Shown here piece by piece: positions 1 through 8,098 of a DNA stretch of 64,000 nt (position 1 is the stretch's first letter; every line of letters starts with the position of its first letter). This DNA comes from Anaerolineales bacterium (lineage in GTDB: Bacteria > Chloroflexota > Anaerolineae > 4572-78 > J111): contig JACKAU010000019.1 in NCBI GenBank assembly GCA_020634855.1, positions 62,001-126,000 of the forward strand, read 5' to 3'. The notes below the pieces were generated by a model that ran no database searches, was not told where the DNA came from, and saw only the letters and a list, made by a program, of their open reading frames with translations. The translations under genes and the position numbers were made by a program.

Positions 1-117
1 CTATAATTTTCGCGGGTGACGTGAATTTGCCGCACCAACGACATATTGCGTAGCCGATTATGATACGGAAGACGCACTACGCACTACATTTCGGTTAAGT
101 TAATTCTTGGATTTGTC

Positions 118-927
118 TTACGTCCCAGTACTTTGATAGTAACGTATGCCAAATCGCCAAAATAAGAGGGCGAGGCCCAGCAGCCCGAACCCCGCCACCG
201 GCGTGAGGCAAGGCGTCCAGGCCGGCAGGTGGAACGGGTCGGGTTTATCCAACAGAAACAGCGCCGGGTAGTAGTTGAGGAACGCCGCCGGGATGATGTA
301 GGTAAAGAAGCGGCGCAGCCCGGCGGGGTAGATGTGCATCGGGTAAGCGATCAGCTCGCTGCCGCCGTAGGTGAAGATGTTAATGGCTTCAATCGACTCG
401 ACCGTCCAGAAGGTAATGGTCGCGCCGATGATGAACAGACCGCCGAAGAAGCCGATCTGGCTGACCAGCACCAGCGGCAAGTAGGCCAGCTTGAGCGGCG
501 TCCAGGTCAGATCGAGCAGCGCTAGCGCGATCCACAGGATGACGCCGCCCTGGATGATCCGGCCCAATCGCCGGACGGGAAAATCAGCGCCGAGCAGTTG
601 CAGCGTCGGGCTGAGGGGCCGCAGCAGGATTTGATCGAAGCTGCCTTTGCGCACCCGCTGGCCGAAGTCGCCGGGATCGAACCCGCTGAAGGTCAAATCC
701 ATCAGCCCAAAAGCCAGCTCGACCAGCCCCCACAAGAAGGCGACTTCAGCCAGGCTCCAGCCGCCCAGTTGGCCGAAGCGATGAAATACCAAGGCCAGCG
801 CCCCGAAAAACATAAACAAGGTGATCGCGGCGGCGGCGATTTCCAGCAGAAACGCCGCCCGATATTGCAGTTGGGCTTTCAGTTGCACGGCGATCAACCG
901 CCGGTAGATGTTTACCGTAAACCACAC
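118..927 (-). CDS. ABC-2 type transporter permease (COG3694-like)
   Basis: Membrane permease subunit of an ABC-2 exporter, about 269 residues with six hydrophobic segments. The block around residues 78-105 (GLMDLTFSGFDPGDFGQRVRKGSFD, shown here in part as GSFDQILLRPLSP) is typical of the COG3694 ABC-2 permease group. The start is GTG at 927, preceded at spacing 6 by AAGGAGG. That Shine-Dalgarno sequence lies inside the last codons of the upstream permease gene (stop at 929-931), so the two are translationally coupled. The usual partner ATPase gene is not in the window and may lie beyond position 1. The substrate cannot be told from sequence. Confidence 0.85.
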   Translation of the reverse strand: MWFTVNIYRRLIAVQLKAQLQYRAAFLLEIAAAAITLFMFFGALALVFHRFGQLGGWSLAEVAFLWGLVELAFGLMDLTFSGFDPGDFGQRVRKGSFDQILLRPLSPTLQLLGADFPVRRLGRIIQGGVILWIALALLDLTWTPLKLAYLPLVLVSQIGFFGGLFIIGATITFWTVESIEAINIFTYGGSELIAYPMHIYPAGLRRFFTYIIPAAFLNYYPALFLLDKPDPFHLPAWTPCLTPVAGFGLLGLALLFWRFGIRYYQSTGT

Positions 928-928
928 A

Positions 929-1720
929 TTATCCTCCTTGAATCACCAGCCGCTGCAATCCGGCCCGCAGCACCAAATGCCCGGCGATGATTAAAATGGC
1001 CAACCATAGTACCTGTTGCAGCAGCGCGTGTAGGAGCGCCGGACCGGTTAACAGCCCCAAATATATCTCGACCACCGTGTTGACCATCGCCGGGAAGGGG
1101 GTTAGCTGGCACAAGGTCACAAACCAATCGGGAAAGTAGCGGAGCGGCATGTAAAAACCGGACAGCACCCAGGTGATGCCAAAGGCAAACCGCCCGATCC
1201 CCCTGGCATTGGGCGTCCAAAAGGCGGCCAGGTTGACCAGAAAGCGCCAGGCGAAACTGACCAGCAGCGCCAGGGCCAAGGCCGAGACCAGAGCCAGCCA
1301 TTGAACGGGGGCGGTAGGCCAGGTGAGGTTGAAGATGAGGGCATAGATGAGCATGATCGTTAAGCCGCGCAGCAGCAAGTTGATGACAGCCCGGCCGACA
1401 TCTTGAGCCAGCCAGAAGGCGAAGTAGTTCATCGGCTTGAGCAGATCGACGGCCACGTCGCCATCGTAAACGGACTGCATCAGATCGTACCAGCCGAAGA
1501 TGCTGATATAAGTGATGATGGCCTGGGTTAACCCGGTGTAGGTGATGGCCTCCTGAACGGTAATTCCGGCCACCTCCGGCCGCGCGTTATACAGCGCGAT
1601 CAGGACGGCGGCGCGGAGCAACCCAAAGAAGAGATTGGTCACCAGCCCGGCTACCGTGGCCGCTCGATAGGTTAGGTGGCGCTGGAATGAGCGTTGGGTT
1701 ATGGCCCAGAATAGGTGCAT
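929..1720 (-). CDS. ABC-2 type transporter permease (COG4587-like)
   Basis: Second permease of the same exporter, 263 residues, all-helical, beginning MHLFWAITQRSFQRHLTYRA. The open frame extends further upstream to 1957, but that extension is not hydrophobic. I chose ATG 1720 because it has a strong GGAGG nine bases upstream and puts the first membrane segment in the usual place. The fragment DLMQSVYDGDVAVDLLKP resembles the cytosolic loop of COG4587 permeases. It is paired and coupled with the permease at 118-927, as these two families normally occur together with one ATPase. Confidence 0.85.
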   Translation of the reverse strand: MHLFWAITQRSFQRHLTYRAATVAGLVTNLFFGLLRAAVLIALYNARPEVAGITVQEAITYTGLTQAIITYISIFGWYDLMQSVYDGDVAVDLLKPMNYFAFWLAQDVGRAVINLLLRGLTIMLIYALIFNLTWPTAPVQWLALVSALALALLVSFAWRFLVNLAAFWTPNARGIGRFAFGITWVLSGFYMPLRYFPDWFVTLCQLTPFPAMVNTVVEIYLGLLTGPALLHALLQQVLWLAILIIAGHLVLRAGLQRLVIQGG

Positions 1721-2223
1721 TGTGAGCTTCCTCCGTTTTACTACATGGGCGCTGCCGGCGGGATGTGACAGGCAGGGGCGAGTTTGAATCGCTGAATGCG
1801 CTGAGAAAAATGAGGTCGCTGAAACATCGTCTTGTAATCGAGGTCGCCCGATTGAGCCACGGATAAGGGGCTGCTTGGTTGAAAAATCAGCGGTTTCAGC
1901 GCATTCAGCGGCCTCAGCGATGCGAGGAGCCATATTCACCCCAAAAGTGAAACGCACCTAATTTTTTAACAACAGTTGACCCAATCCGCTTCGCCGGCTA
2001 TAATAATCGAGTCGCAAAAATTCCCCCACCCAATCCAATAACCAATTTCTTGATCTTCTGTCACAAATTGGCGATAAACTGCATGAAGCATTAGAGAGAG
2101 CCAAGGCGTTCTCTCCGGGTCGATGCTGCGTCGGCCCGCTGCACCTTTAACAACTAAATATGCGATGCTCTGTTCGTTGGACCGTAAATTGTAGCGTTCT
2201 ATCAATCTAGAAAGGAGAAAGTT
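1721..2223. other. Divergent intergenic region with inverted repeat
   Basis: No gene is supported here. It separates the permease pair (minus) from the sigma factor (plus). It holds a perfect 15-bp inverted repeat at 1790-1804 and 1896-1910 (CGCTGAATGCGCTGA), the sigma-70-type promoter at 1976-2004 and a leader of about 210 bases before the sigma factor start. A minus-strand frame through 1966-2586 exists, but it overlaps the sigma factor and has no family features. Confidence 0.6.
1976..2004 (+). promoter_or_regulatory. Sigma-70-type promoter for the sigma factor gene
   Basis: TTGACC at 1976-1981 and TATAAT at 1999-2004 are separated by exactly 17 bases, near consensus for a primary sigma factor. 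Transcription should begin near 2011, giving a leader of about 210 bases before the ATG at 2224. Confidence 0.7.
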
Positions 2224-2814
2224 ATGAACGTTCGACCAGAGTCCGACGAAACCTTGGTTAAACGGCTGCTGCCGAACGTAAATCGTGATGCACGAGACCG
2301 GGCTTCGGCTTGGCGCGAGTGGTACACCCGCATTGGCGAAATCGCCGTGCTGGGCTTCATTCGAGCCAAAAACGATACCGCCGAGCAAGATGCGGACATT
2401 TTGCAAGAGGCCATGCTGACCGCCTTCCTCGAAATCGAGCGGGGTCGCTACCAGCCTCGGGTGGGAATACCGTTTACGGCTTACGTGAAGGGGATTGCCC
2501 GCAACAAAATCCGCGAAGCGCGCCGCCGAAATCAGCGGTTGGTTCCGCTCGACGACACGCCGGAACATGTGTTGGAGAGTCCCCATCCGCAGCTTGAAAC
2601 GGTGATCGAGCGGCGGGAAGCGCGGGACGCGTTGCAGGCGGGGCTGTCGACGTTGCCGTCATCCCGGCGAGACGTGTTGGAAGGTTACCTCAACGGTAAC
2701 AGCACCACCGAAATCGCCGAGACGATGGGCGTGACCGAAGATGTCGTTCGCCAGCACAAGAGTCGCGGCTTACGAAGTTTGCGGCAGATCGATATTTTTT
2801 CGCTGCTGCATTAG
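2224..2814 (+). CDS. RNA polymerase sigma factor, sigma-70 family (ECF-like)
   Basis: A 196-residue sigma factor with region 2 (about residues 55-105, DADILQEAMLTAFLEIERGR then FTAYVKGIARNKIREARRR) and region 4 (about 140-190, helix-turn-helix STTEIAETMGVTEDVVRQHK). No region 1.1 or 3 is seen, so it is ECF-sized. It should redirect RNA polymerase to a small regulon. Start ATG 2224 has AGAAAGGAG upstream. No anti-sigma gene is adjacent. The strong housekeeping-type promoter argues against simple autoregulation. Confidence 0.88.
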   Translation: MNVRPESDETLVKRLLPNVNRDARDRASAWREWYTRIGEIAVLGFIRAKNDTAEQDADILQEAMLTAFLEIERGRYQPRVGIPFTAYVKGIARNKIREARRRNQRLVPLDDTPEHVLESPHPQLETVIERREARDALQAGLSTLPSSRRDVLEGYLNGNSTTEIAETMGVTEDVVRQHKSRGLRSLRQIDIFSLLH

Positions 2815-2856
2815 TCGTCAAACTATGAATTAACCAAGGTTTCGCAGTAGGGCGTT

Positions 2857-2888
2857 CTGGGCGGGCAAGCAGGTTCCCGCTCGCCCAG
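2857..2888 (+). terminator. Putative terminator after the sigma factor gene
   Basis: A 10-bp GC-rich stem (CTGGGCGGGC / GCTCGCCCAG with one G-U pair) closes a 12-base loop 42 bases after the sigma factor stop. Only a weak T-rich tract follows, so termination efficiency is uncertain. Confidence 0.4.
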
Positions 2889-3342
2889 ACCCTCTTACTT
2901 CAGTGTCGGTAGTATGGTCGTATAGTCACTCTTTTGGTAAAGTGAAGCCGTCAGCTATCAGCGGTCAGCTTTCAGCAGATTGGTGATGGTTATAGGTATT
3001 CAGCCGTAACTTAACGTTGGCTAAACTCTAGCCGCCCCATAAATCTAGAGCCTATGGGTAGCTGTATAGTCATCACCGGCCGGCAAAGTTTTCGACTGAA
3101 GCAGGCAGGAGGCTGAGCCCCGACAGCTAAAGGCTGCGGGTTCTAAAATCGGATTTGCCGGCATCGGGCGTAATGTGTCCTCAGCCGGTCGAGAATAGGC
3201 CAAAAAAGTCCGTTTGTCGAAGGCTATTACGGACTGTCCGTTGAGTAGATTGTAAGCCCCTTTTGGGGAAAATGGATGGCAATCGGCCAACGAAAGGGTG
3301 AGCCAAGTCAGGGGAATTCCGTAATATCAGTATATCTACATT

Positions 3343-3393
3343 CTGGAGCAACAAAGCTCTGCTTTGTTTGTCAAAGTAAACTTTGACGCTCCT
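3343..3393. repeat. Palindromic repeat family, copy A
   Basis: GGAGC...GCTCC outer arms enclose two hairpins, ACAAAGC-tct-GCTTTGT and GTCAAAGT-aa-ACTTTGAC. The same double-hairpin design recurs at 13023-13080, 13106-13163 and, interrupted, at 12210-12472. Confidence 0.7.
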
Positions 3394-3439
3394 GACCGAG
3401 TTCAAATGGGATTTGCTGAATTTCTGAGATGACCGATTA

Positions 3440-3600
3440 ATATCAGAGTCATCGGAGCCGGATACCCGTCTTGCGTCCTCTTCAATTGGCTATTGTAAAT
3501 CACGGCTATGGTGCGGAAAATTGGGAACCTGCCCACCGTAGTCCGGAGCATCGCATATTTCTGAGTAAAAGACCCCGATGTATGTCGGGGTCTTTTTGTT
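3440..3600 (+). ncRNA. Candidate small RNA ending at an orphan terminator
   Basis: A perfect intrinsic terminator at 3567-3596 has no protein gene upstream within 750 bases. A TAATAT at 3438-3443 with TTGCTG 19 bases upstream could start a transcript of about 150 bases. Local hairpins such as GATGAC/GTCATC lie at the promoter end. I could not match it to 6S, SRP, tmRNA or RNase P RNA. This is an inference from promoter-like and terminator signals only. Confidence 0.3.
3567..3600 (+). terminator. Strong intrinsic terminator
   Basis: AAAAGACCCCGA pairs perfectly with TCGGGGTCTTTT across a 6-base loop (3567-3578 / 3585-3596) and runs into a T tract. The flanking A and T runs make it usable on both strands, so it may also serve the acetoacetyl-CoA synthetase gene read from the right. 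Confidence 0.85.
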
Positions 3601-3763
3601 TTCGATGGCGTCGCGAACTATGCGGTTACTGCCGCTTGGGCGAAAGTTTTTAACACCAAGGACACAAAGGAGGCACAGCGTTCACAGAGGCTTTTCTTTG
3701 TGGGCTTTGTGCCTCCTTTGTGTCTCCTCTGTGGTTTAAGGTTTTGATTGCGGCTAAAGGCTG

Positions 3764-5749
3764 TTATTCCTTGCTAAGGGTTTCGGCATAGGCCACGAAG
3801 AAGTCAAGCGCTTCAGGATTGCGCATCGCGCCGGGATTGGCGGCTGCTTTGATATCCATCCCCAGCAATATCTTACGAATAGGGACTTCCATTTTCTTGC
3901 CGCTGAGGGTGTAAGGCACCTGCTTGATCTCAATGATGTCGTTGGGCACGTGACGCGGCGAGACCTCGCTGCGCAGCTTTTGTTTGATCTGCTGCTGCAA
4001 ATCATCGTCCAGAACGGCGTCGTCGCGCATCACCACAAACAGGGGCATGGCCGACTCGCGGCCCAGCAACTCCAAATCGATGATCAGACTGTCGGCGATG
4101 GCGGGGAATGACTCAACCACCCGGTAGATCTCGCTGGTGCCCATGCGGATGCCCTGGCGATTGATGGTCGAGTCGGAGCGGCCGTAGATCACGCAGCCGT
4201 GGCGCTCGTTGATCTTCAGCCAATCGCCGTGCCGCCAGATGCCGGGGAACATCTCAAAGTAGCTCTCGCGATAGCGGCTCATATCGGGGTCGTTCCAGAA
4301 GTAAATGGGCATGGACGGCATCGGCTCGGTGATCACCAACTCGCCGACTTCATCGATGACCGGCTCACCGTTGATATTGAAGGACTGAACCGCTGCGCCC
4401 AGCGATGGCCCTTGCAGCTCGCCGGCATAGATGGGCTGGGTGCGTATGCCGCCGATGAAGCCGGTGCAGAGATCGGTGCCGCCGCTGAAGGACTCCAGGG
4501 CTAAGTCGGCGTTGATGTTATCGTAAATCCAGCCGAAGCCCTCGGGCGGCAGGGGCGAGCCGGTTGAGCCTACGGCCCGGATGCGGCTGAGGTCGAACTC
4601 TTGGTTGGGATGAATGCCGGCTTTTATACAGGCCTGAATAAAAGCCGCGCTGGCGCCAAAGTAGGTCATGCCGCTGGTTTCGGCCAGCCGCCATAAGACA
4701 TTCAGATCGGGGTAGCCGGGGCTGCCGTTGTAGAGGATGATCGATGTGCCGTTGAGCAGCCCGCCGACCAGGAAGTTCCACATCATCCAGCCGGTGCTGG
4801 AAAACCAGAAGAAGCGATCCGCTGGCGTCAGGTCGAGCGTCAGGTGAAGGGCTTTGAGATGCTCCAGCAAGATGCCGCCGTGACCTTGAACAATTGGTTT
4901 GGGCAGGCCGGTGGTGCCGGACGAGTACAGCACCCACAGCGGATGATCAAACGGCACCTGCTCAAACGTCAGGTCGGCGGTTGGCGTGGCCGCCAACAGG
5001 TCGGTCCATTGCACCGTGTTCGGCAGGCGATCCAGAACCGCGCCGTCGGTAACGTCGGTGATGAGGATGGTTTTCTCCAAAGTCGGCAGCGAGGCTTGCA
5101 GGTGGGCTACCACCTCGGTGCGGTCGAAGGTTTTGCCGCCCCAGTGGTAGCCGTCCGTAGCGATGAGGATTTTCGGTTCGATCTGGCTAAAGCGATCCAG
5201 CACGCTGCGGTCGCCAAAATCGGGCGGGCAGCTCGACCAAATGGCCCCCAAACTGGCCGTTGCCAGAAGGCCGACGATCGCTTCGGGGATGTTGGGCAGG
5301 TAGGCTACCACCCGGTCGCCGCGCTCGACGCCCATCGCTCGCAGGGCCTGGGCCAGACGGGTGGTTTGGTTATGTAACGTCTGCCAGCTTATCTCGGTGA
5401 GCGGGCCGCTTTCGGCTTGGTAATAGAGGGCGGGGTGGTCGCCGGTTTGTTGGCGGAAGAAATTTTCGGCGTAGTTGAGTTTCGCGCCGGGAAACCACCG
5501 GGCGCCCGGCATGCCGCGTTCGGCCACAACAGCCGTATACGGTTCTGAGGCGATGATATCGAAATAATCCCACAGACTGGCCCAAAAGGCATCGATGTCG
5601 GTCACCGACCAGCGCCATAAATCTTGGTAATCGGCGAACTCTCGTCCGATATGGCTTTTCAGCCAGGTCATATAACGGGTTAGGTTGGCGTTCTCAATAT
5701 CATGCGGCGACGGCTGCCACAGCAAGTCTCCTTCGACAATGTCTCTCAT
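3764..5749 (-). CDS. aacS: Acetoacetyl-CoA synthetase (acetoacetate-CoA ligase)
   Basis: A cytosolic acyl-adenylate enzyme that activates acetoacetate to acetoacetyl-CoA using ATP and CoA, normally for ketone body or polyhydroxyalkanoate metabolism. At 661 residues it matches the family length. Visible motifs are an ACS N-terminal region (WSVTDIDAFWASLWDYFDI), the phosphate loop YSSGTTGLPKPIVQGHGG near residue 270, the adenylate motif around GGTDLCTGF, and the C-terminal catalytic lysine in TLSGKKMEVPIRK. The FWNDPDMSRYRESYFEMFPGIW type segment separates it from acetyl-CoA synthetases. It stands alone, with the IS element upstream and a terminator-bearing region downstream. Confidence 0.9.
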   Translation of the reverse strand: MRDIVEGDLLWQPSPHDIENANLTRYMTWLKSHIGREFADYQDLWRWSVTDIDAFWASLWDYFDIIASEPYTAVVAERGMPGARWFPGAKLNYAENFFRQQTGDHPALYYQAESGPLTEISWQTLHNQTTRLAQALRAMGVERGDRVVAYLPNIPEAIVGLLATASLGAIWSSCPPDFGDRSVLDRFSQIEPKILIATDGYHWGGKTFDRTEVVAHLQASLPTLEKTILITDVTDGAVLDRLPNTVQWTDLLAATPTADLTFEQVPFDHPLWVLYSSGTTGLPKPIVQGHGGILLEHLKALHLTLDLTPADRFFWFSSTGWMMWNFLVGGLLNGTSIILYNGSPGYPDLNVLWRLAETSGMTYFGASAAFIQACIKAGIHPNQEFDLSRIRAVGSTGSPLPPEGFGWIYDNINADLALESFSGGTDLCTGFIGGIRTQPIYAGELQGPSLGAAVQSFNINGEPVIDEVGELVITEPMPSMPIYFWNDPDMSRYRESYFEMFPGIWRHGDWLKINERHGCVIYGRSDSTINRQGIRMGTSEIYRVVESFPAIADSLIIDLELLGRESAMPLFVVMRDDAVLDDDLQQQIKQKLRSEVSPRHVPNDIIEIKQVPYTLSGKKMEVPIRKILLGMDIKAAANPGAMRNPEALDFFVAYAETLSKE

Positions 5750-5979
5750 GGTTAGCCTCGAATATTAGCTTCAATGTTATCAAATATTGGAAATGATTGT
5801 CTCTAAAGCCGCTATATTGTCAAACGCGCGTATCGGCCGCCGCTACACGCCCAAGAAAAGAGGAGAGTCGGAGAGGTCTTAGAGAGGTTGTGAGAGTCGT
5901 TGTAGAGTCAGATGGTAATAAATTTATGGTAATCTCTAAACCATAATACATGGACATAGGCTCTTTACCTAAATTCTAA

Positions 5980-7454
5980 CCTTATTTTTGTGCAAAAGTA
6001 GCGGGTTTCTACCCAGTTGGTGCAAATACAAGGGGTTTCTACTGAGCAGAAATGTACCTTTCCAAACAAATAATCAGGTCTTTGGAATTTTTCATTAGAG
6101 TTAGTAACTCAACGGATTTGAGTTGATTGTTCTCAACGACCAAGCGGCCGGGCACGTTAAGCAAATCACGGACAATGCGCTTTAAGCCATAATTTTCAAA
6201 GCGAGAGCCGACCAAGGCTTTATGGTGAAAGTCGGCTAACAGATTGTGAGCTAAATCGGTCAAGAGAATATAGCCGAGTTGACCGGTAAAAGACTGTTTG
6301 CGGCGAGTAGCCAGATTAAGTCCAGATTTGTCTTGACGAAATTGTTCTACCTCAGCCCCACCTCTACGGTGGTAAAAGTCCAGAAAACAGCCTTTAGAGG
6401 GCAATTGTAAGGTGCTGAGATAGTAGCTGTGTCGCCATTTGTCATCTTTGAGCCGACGTCTGACAAAGACCCGGATGGGGCATCCATAATCGACCGACGG
6501 CGGAACTTCGGCCAGCCACCAATCATCGTAAGCATCCCACCGTTGGGCTTGCTGAGCTAACTTGGCCGCCCGAAAATGAGATAGCCCTTTGGCGATCACA
6601 TGATAACCACGAGCCAGGAGCCATTTGATATGCTCATCAGTGCCCGCTCCGCCATCCATGCGCCAAACTGTCCGTTTGCGTTGCCGTTCATCTAACTCTA
6701 ATGAACTTTCTATGGCTAAGACGGCCGGTTGAAAACAGTGGACGGTATGTTGATTGCCGGGATAGAGTTCTGACCATAGGGTTTCGCGGTATTTTATGGC
6801 GCTCACTCGGGCCAATTGACGGCCAGTTACGTTTTTTTTTAGCAAAATAGCCTTTGTGGCTCTCTTGCGCCTTTTTACCACAGGGCAGACCGCTTAGGTC
6901 AAAGTCTAAATAGAGATGGCCTCGCCAGTCATGGTTCACCGTTTGTCCCTGTTGATGCAGAATTTGGGTCACGGCTTGCCGGAGTTGCTCAATGTTCATT
7001 AGAGTTAGCGCATCTAGGGTCCGCGATAGCCCCGACTGATCGGCAAACCGAGGCCAATCGCACAACTGAGCCAACTGTATTTCCGGTTTTAGCTTCAGGT
7101 TGACCTCTGAGATCGTTTCACAACCGGCTAAGATGCTCACTAAGACTTGCTCCACCTTGTCGTTTGGACTGAAATCGCCTGATTTCATTGATATCCTGAC
7201 TTGATCCAGCGATTTTAAGACCTGATTTTGTTGGTAATGAGCTAACAATACGCCTAAGACAGCATATTGCGTATTGACCATTTCTGTGGTCAGACCAAAT
7301 TCGATAGCCATGAGTTAGCCTCCTGTTGGCATAACTCTAATGAACTTTTTTTCTTTTCTCCAATCTGACCTTTTTTGTTCTATTTTCCGGAGTAGCAATG
7401 CCTCCTGTTTGCACTAACCTAGTAGCAACACCTTCTGTTTGCACAAAAATATGG
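5980..7454 (-). mobile_element. Insertion sequence, IS1380-like, complete with target duplication
   Basis: A 1,475-bp element with imperfect terminal inverted repeats of about 60 bp, starting CCTTATTTTTGTGCAAA (left) and CCATATTTTTGTGCAAA (right, reverse complement). Each end carries two copies of a GTGCAAA...CTACT sub-repeat, likely transposase binding sites. The element is flanked by the 5-bp direct repeat TCTAA at 5975-5979 and 7455-7459. The single transposase gene fills it. CC-starting ends and 4-5 bp duplications fit the IS1380 family, but the family call is tentative. Confidence 0.85.
6039..7311 (-). pseudogene. DDE transposase, reading frame broken at an A9 run
   Basis: The gene begins at ATG 7311 with AGGAGG seven bases upstream and reads to about residue 155 (DFDLSGLPCGKKAQESHKGYF). 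At the run of nine A (minus strand, 6832-6840) the frame is lost. The rest of the protein (VTGRQLARVSAIKYRETLW to the stop at 6039) is in another frame. Removing one A restores a transposase of about 420 residues, the normal IS1380/IS4-type length. Later blocks (VWRMDGGAGTDEHIKWLLARG, LADFHHKALVGSRFENYGLKR) look intact. Either the copy is dead, transcript slippage on A9 makes active enzyme, or it is a sequencing error. Lower GC than its neighbours fits a transferred element. Confidence 0.8.
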
Positions 7455-8098
7455 TCTAACTCTAAATTAAGTCTATTCTTAGCGATATCCAACAAAGTTC
7501 GATTACATTGACAAGCAGATTTAGCCACAACTAAGGTAAACTTTCTTGCACCGAGTTTAATGCCACCAGAAAGCTGTGCGAGGATAAGTTCACCGGACCG
7601 GTTCCTTTCAAATCTATGCGTTATTCCAAGGAGAGATGGAATGCCTCTGCCACTATTATACGCCATACGTAATGTGTCACTGCTTGCCCTAGCCCCCTGT
7701 CATTGTTTATTCTGGTCCATATCATAATCTTGCCCCCAAATCGGAGCAACTTCCCGCCCGAACGGCTAACCGGCCCCACTAGCAGGAAGTTCAGCGGCAA
7801 CAGCATCCCGAGTAGCGCGGAACGAAGTAGAGCGCGTATCGAGGGGTGCGGCTGCGACGACGATTCGGGGCCAACCCGCACCCCTCGATACGGTTTCGCT
7901 GTGCTCACCTACTCGGGATGCTGCGAGCTTAACGCCATTATGCTGACGGGTACAACTGGGCCGATTTCAACTACATTTCAGCGCCCTCATCTCCCCTCAG
8001 CCATCGCCGCAATCCCCGCCCGCCTCACCTCTCCCAAACTAGGCGTTCCTCACATTTTGCGCTATACTTAGCTCGAACACAGCAAAGGAGAACTCCCC
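7455..8098. other. Region right of the IS with a long hairpin
   Basis: A small minus-strand frame starts at 7666 (MAYNSGRGIPSLLGITHRFE) and runs into the IS. With the IS removed it would stop four codons later (about 73 residues), so it is at best a short unrecognised ORF. The rest is noncoding and contains the 123-bp hairpin at 7801-7923. A TATACT at 8063-8068 could be the -10 of the next gene, but no good -35 is seen. Confidence 0.5.
7801..7923. repeat. Long imperfect hairpin (123 bp)
   Basis: Outer arms CAGCATCCCGAGTAG (7801-7815) and CTACTCGGGATGCTG (7909-7923) are perfect complements. Inner arms CGTATCGAGGGGTGCGG (7835-7851) and its complement (7876-7892) are also perfect. The segment between the arms is unpaired. 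No flanking ORF reads through it. Confidence 0.8.

Larger units (their letters stand above)
2815..3763. other. Intergenic region with repeats and a possible small RNA
   Basis: No protein gene is supported. Contents in order: the hairpin at 2857-2888; a GTCAGCTATCAGCGGTCAGC tract near 2950-2975 that recurs at 53284-53400; a copy of the GGAGC palindromic repeat at 3343-3393; an orphan strong terminator at 3567-3596 with a possible promoter upstream; and a 16-bp inverted repeat (ACACAAAGGAGGCACA) at 3662-3677 and 3708-3723. Confidence 0.6.

Noticed and set aside
1966..2586. 206-codon minus-strand frame across the sigma factor promoter and gene
   Set aside because: It overlaps a clear sigma factor gene antisense and shows no domain; the promoter at 1976-2004 serves the plus strand.
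6832..6840. Programmed -1 frameshift in the transposase
   Set aside because: The second frame is reached by losing one base (+1 or one A fewer), not by a -1 slip; no stimulatory pseudoknot was evident.
7337..7666. 109-codon frame entering the IS from the right
   Set aside because: Its second half is IS sequence. The native part would stop after about 73 codons and matches no family, so it is only mentioned within the region entry.
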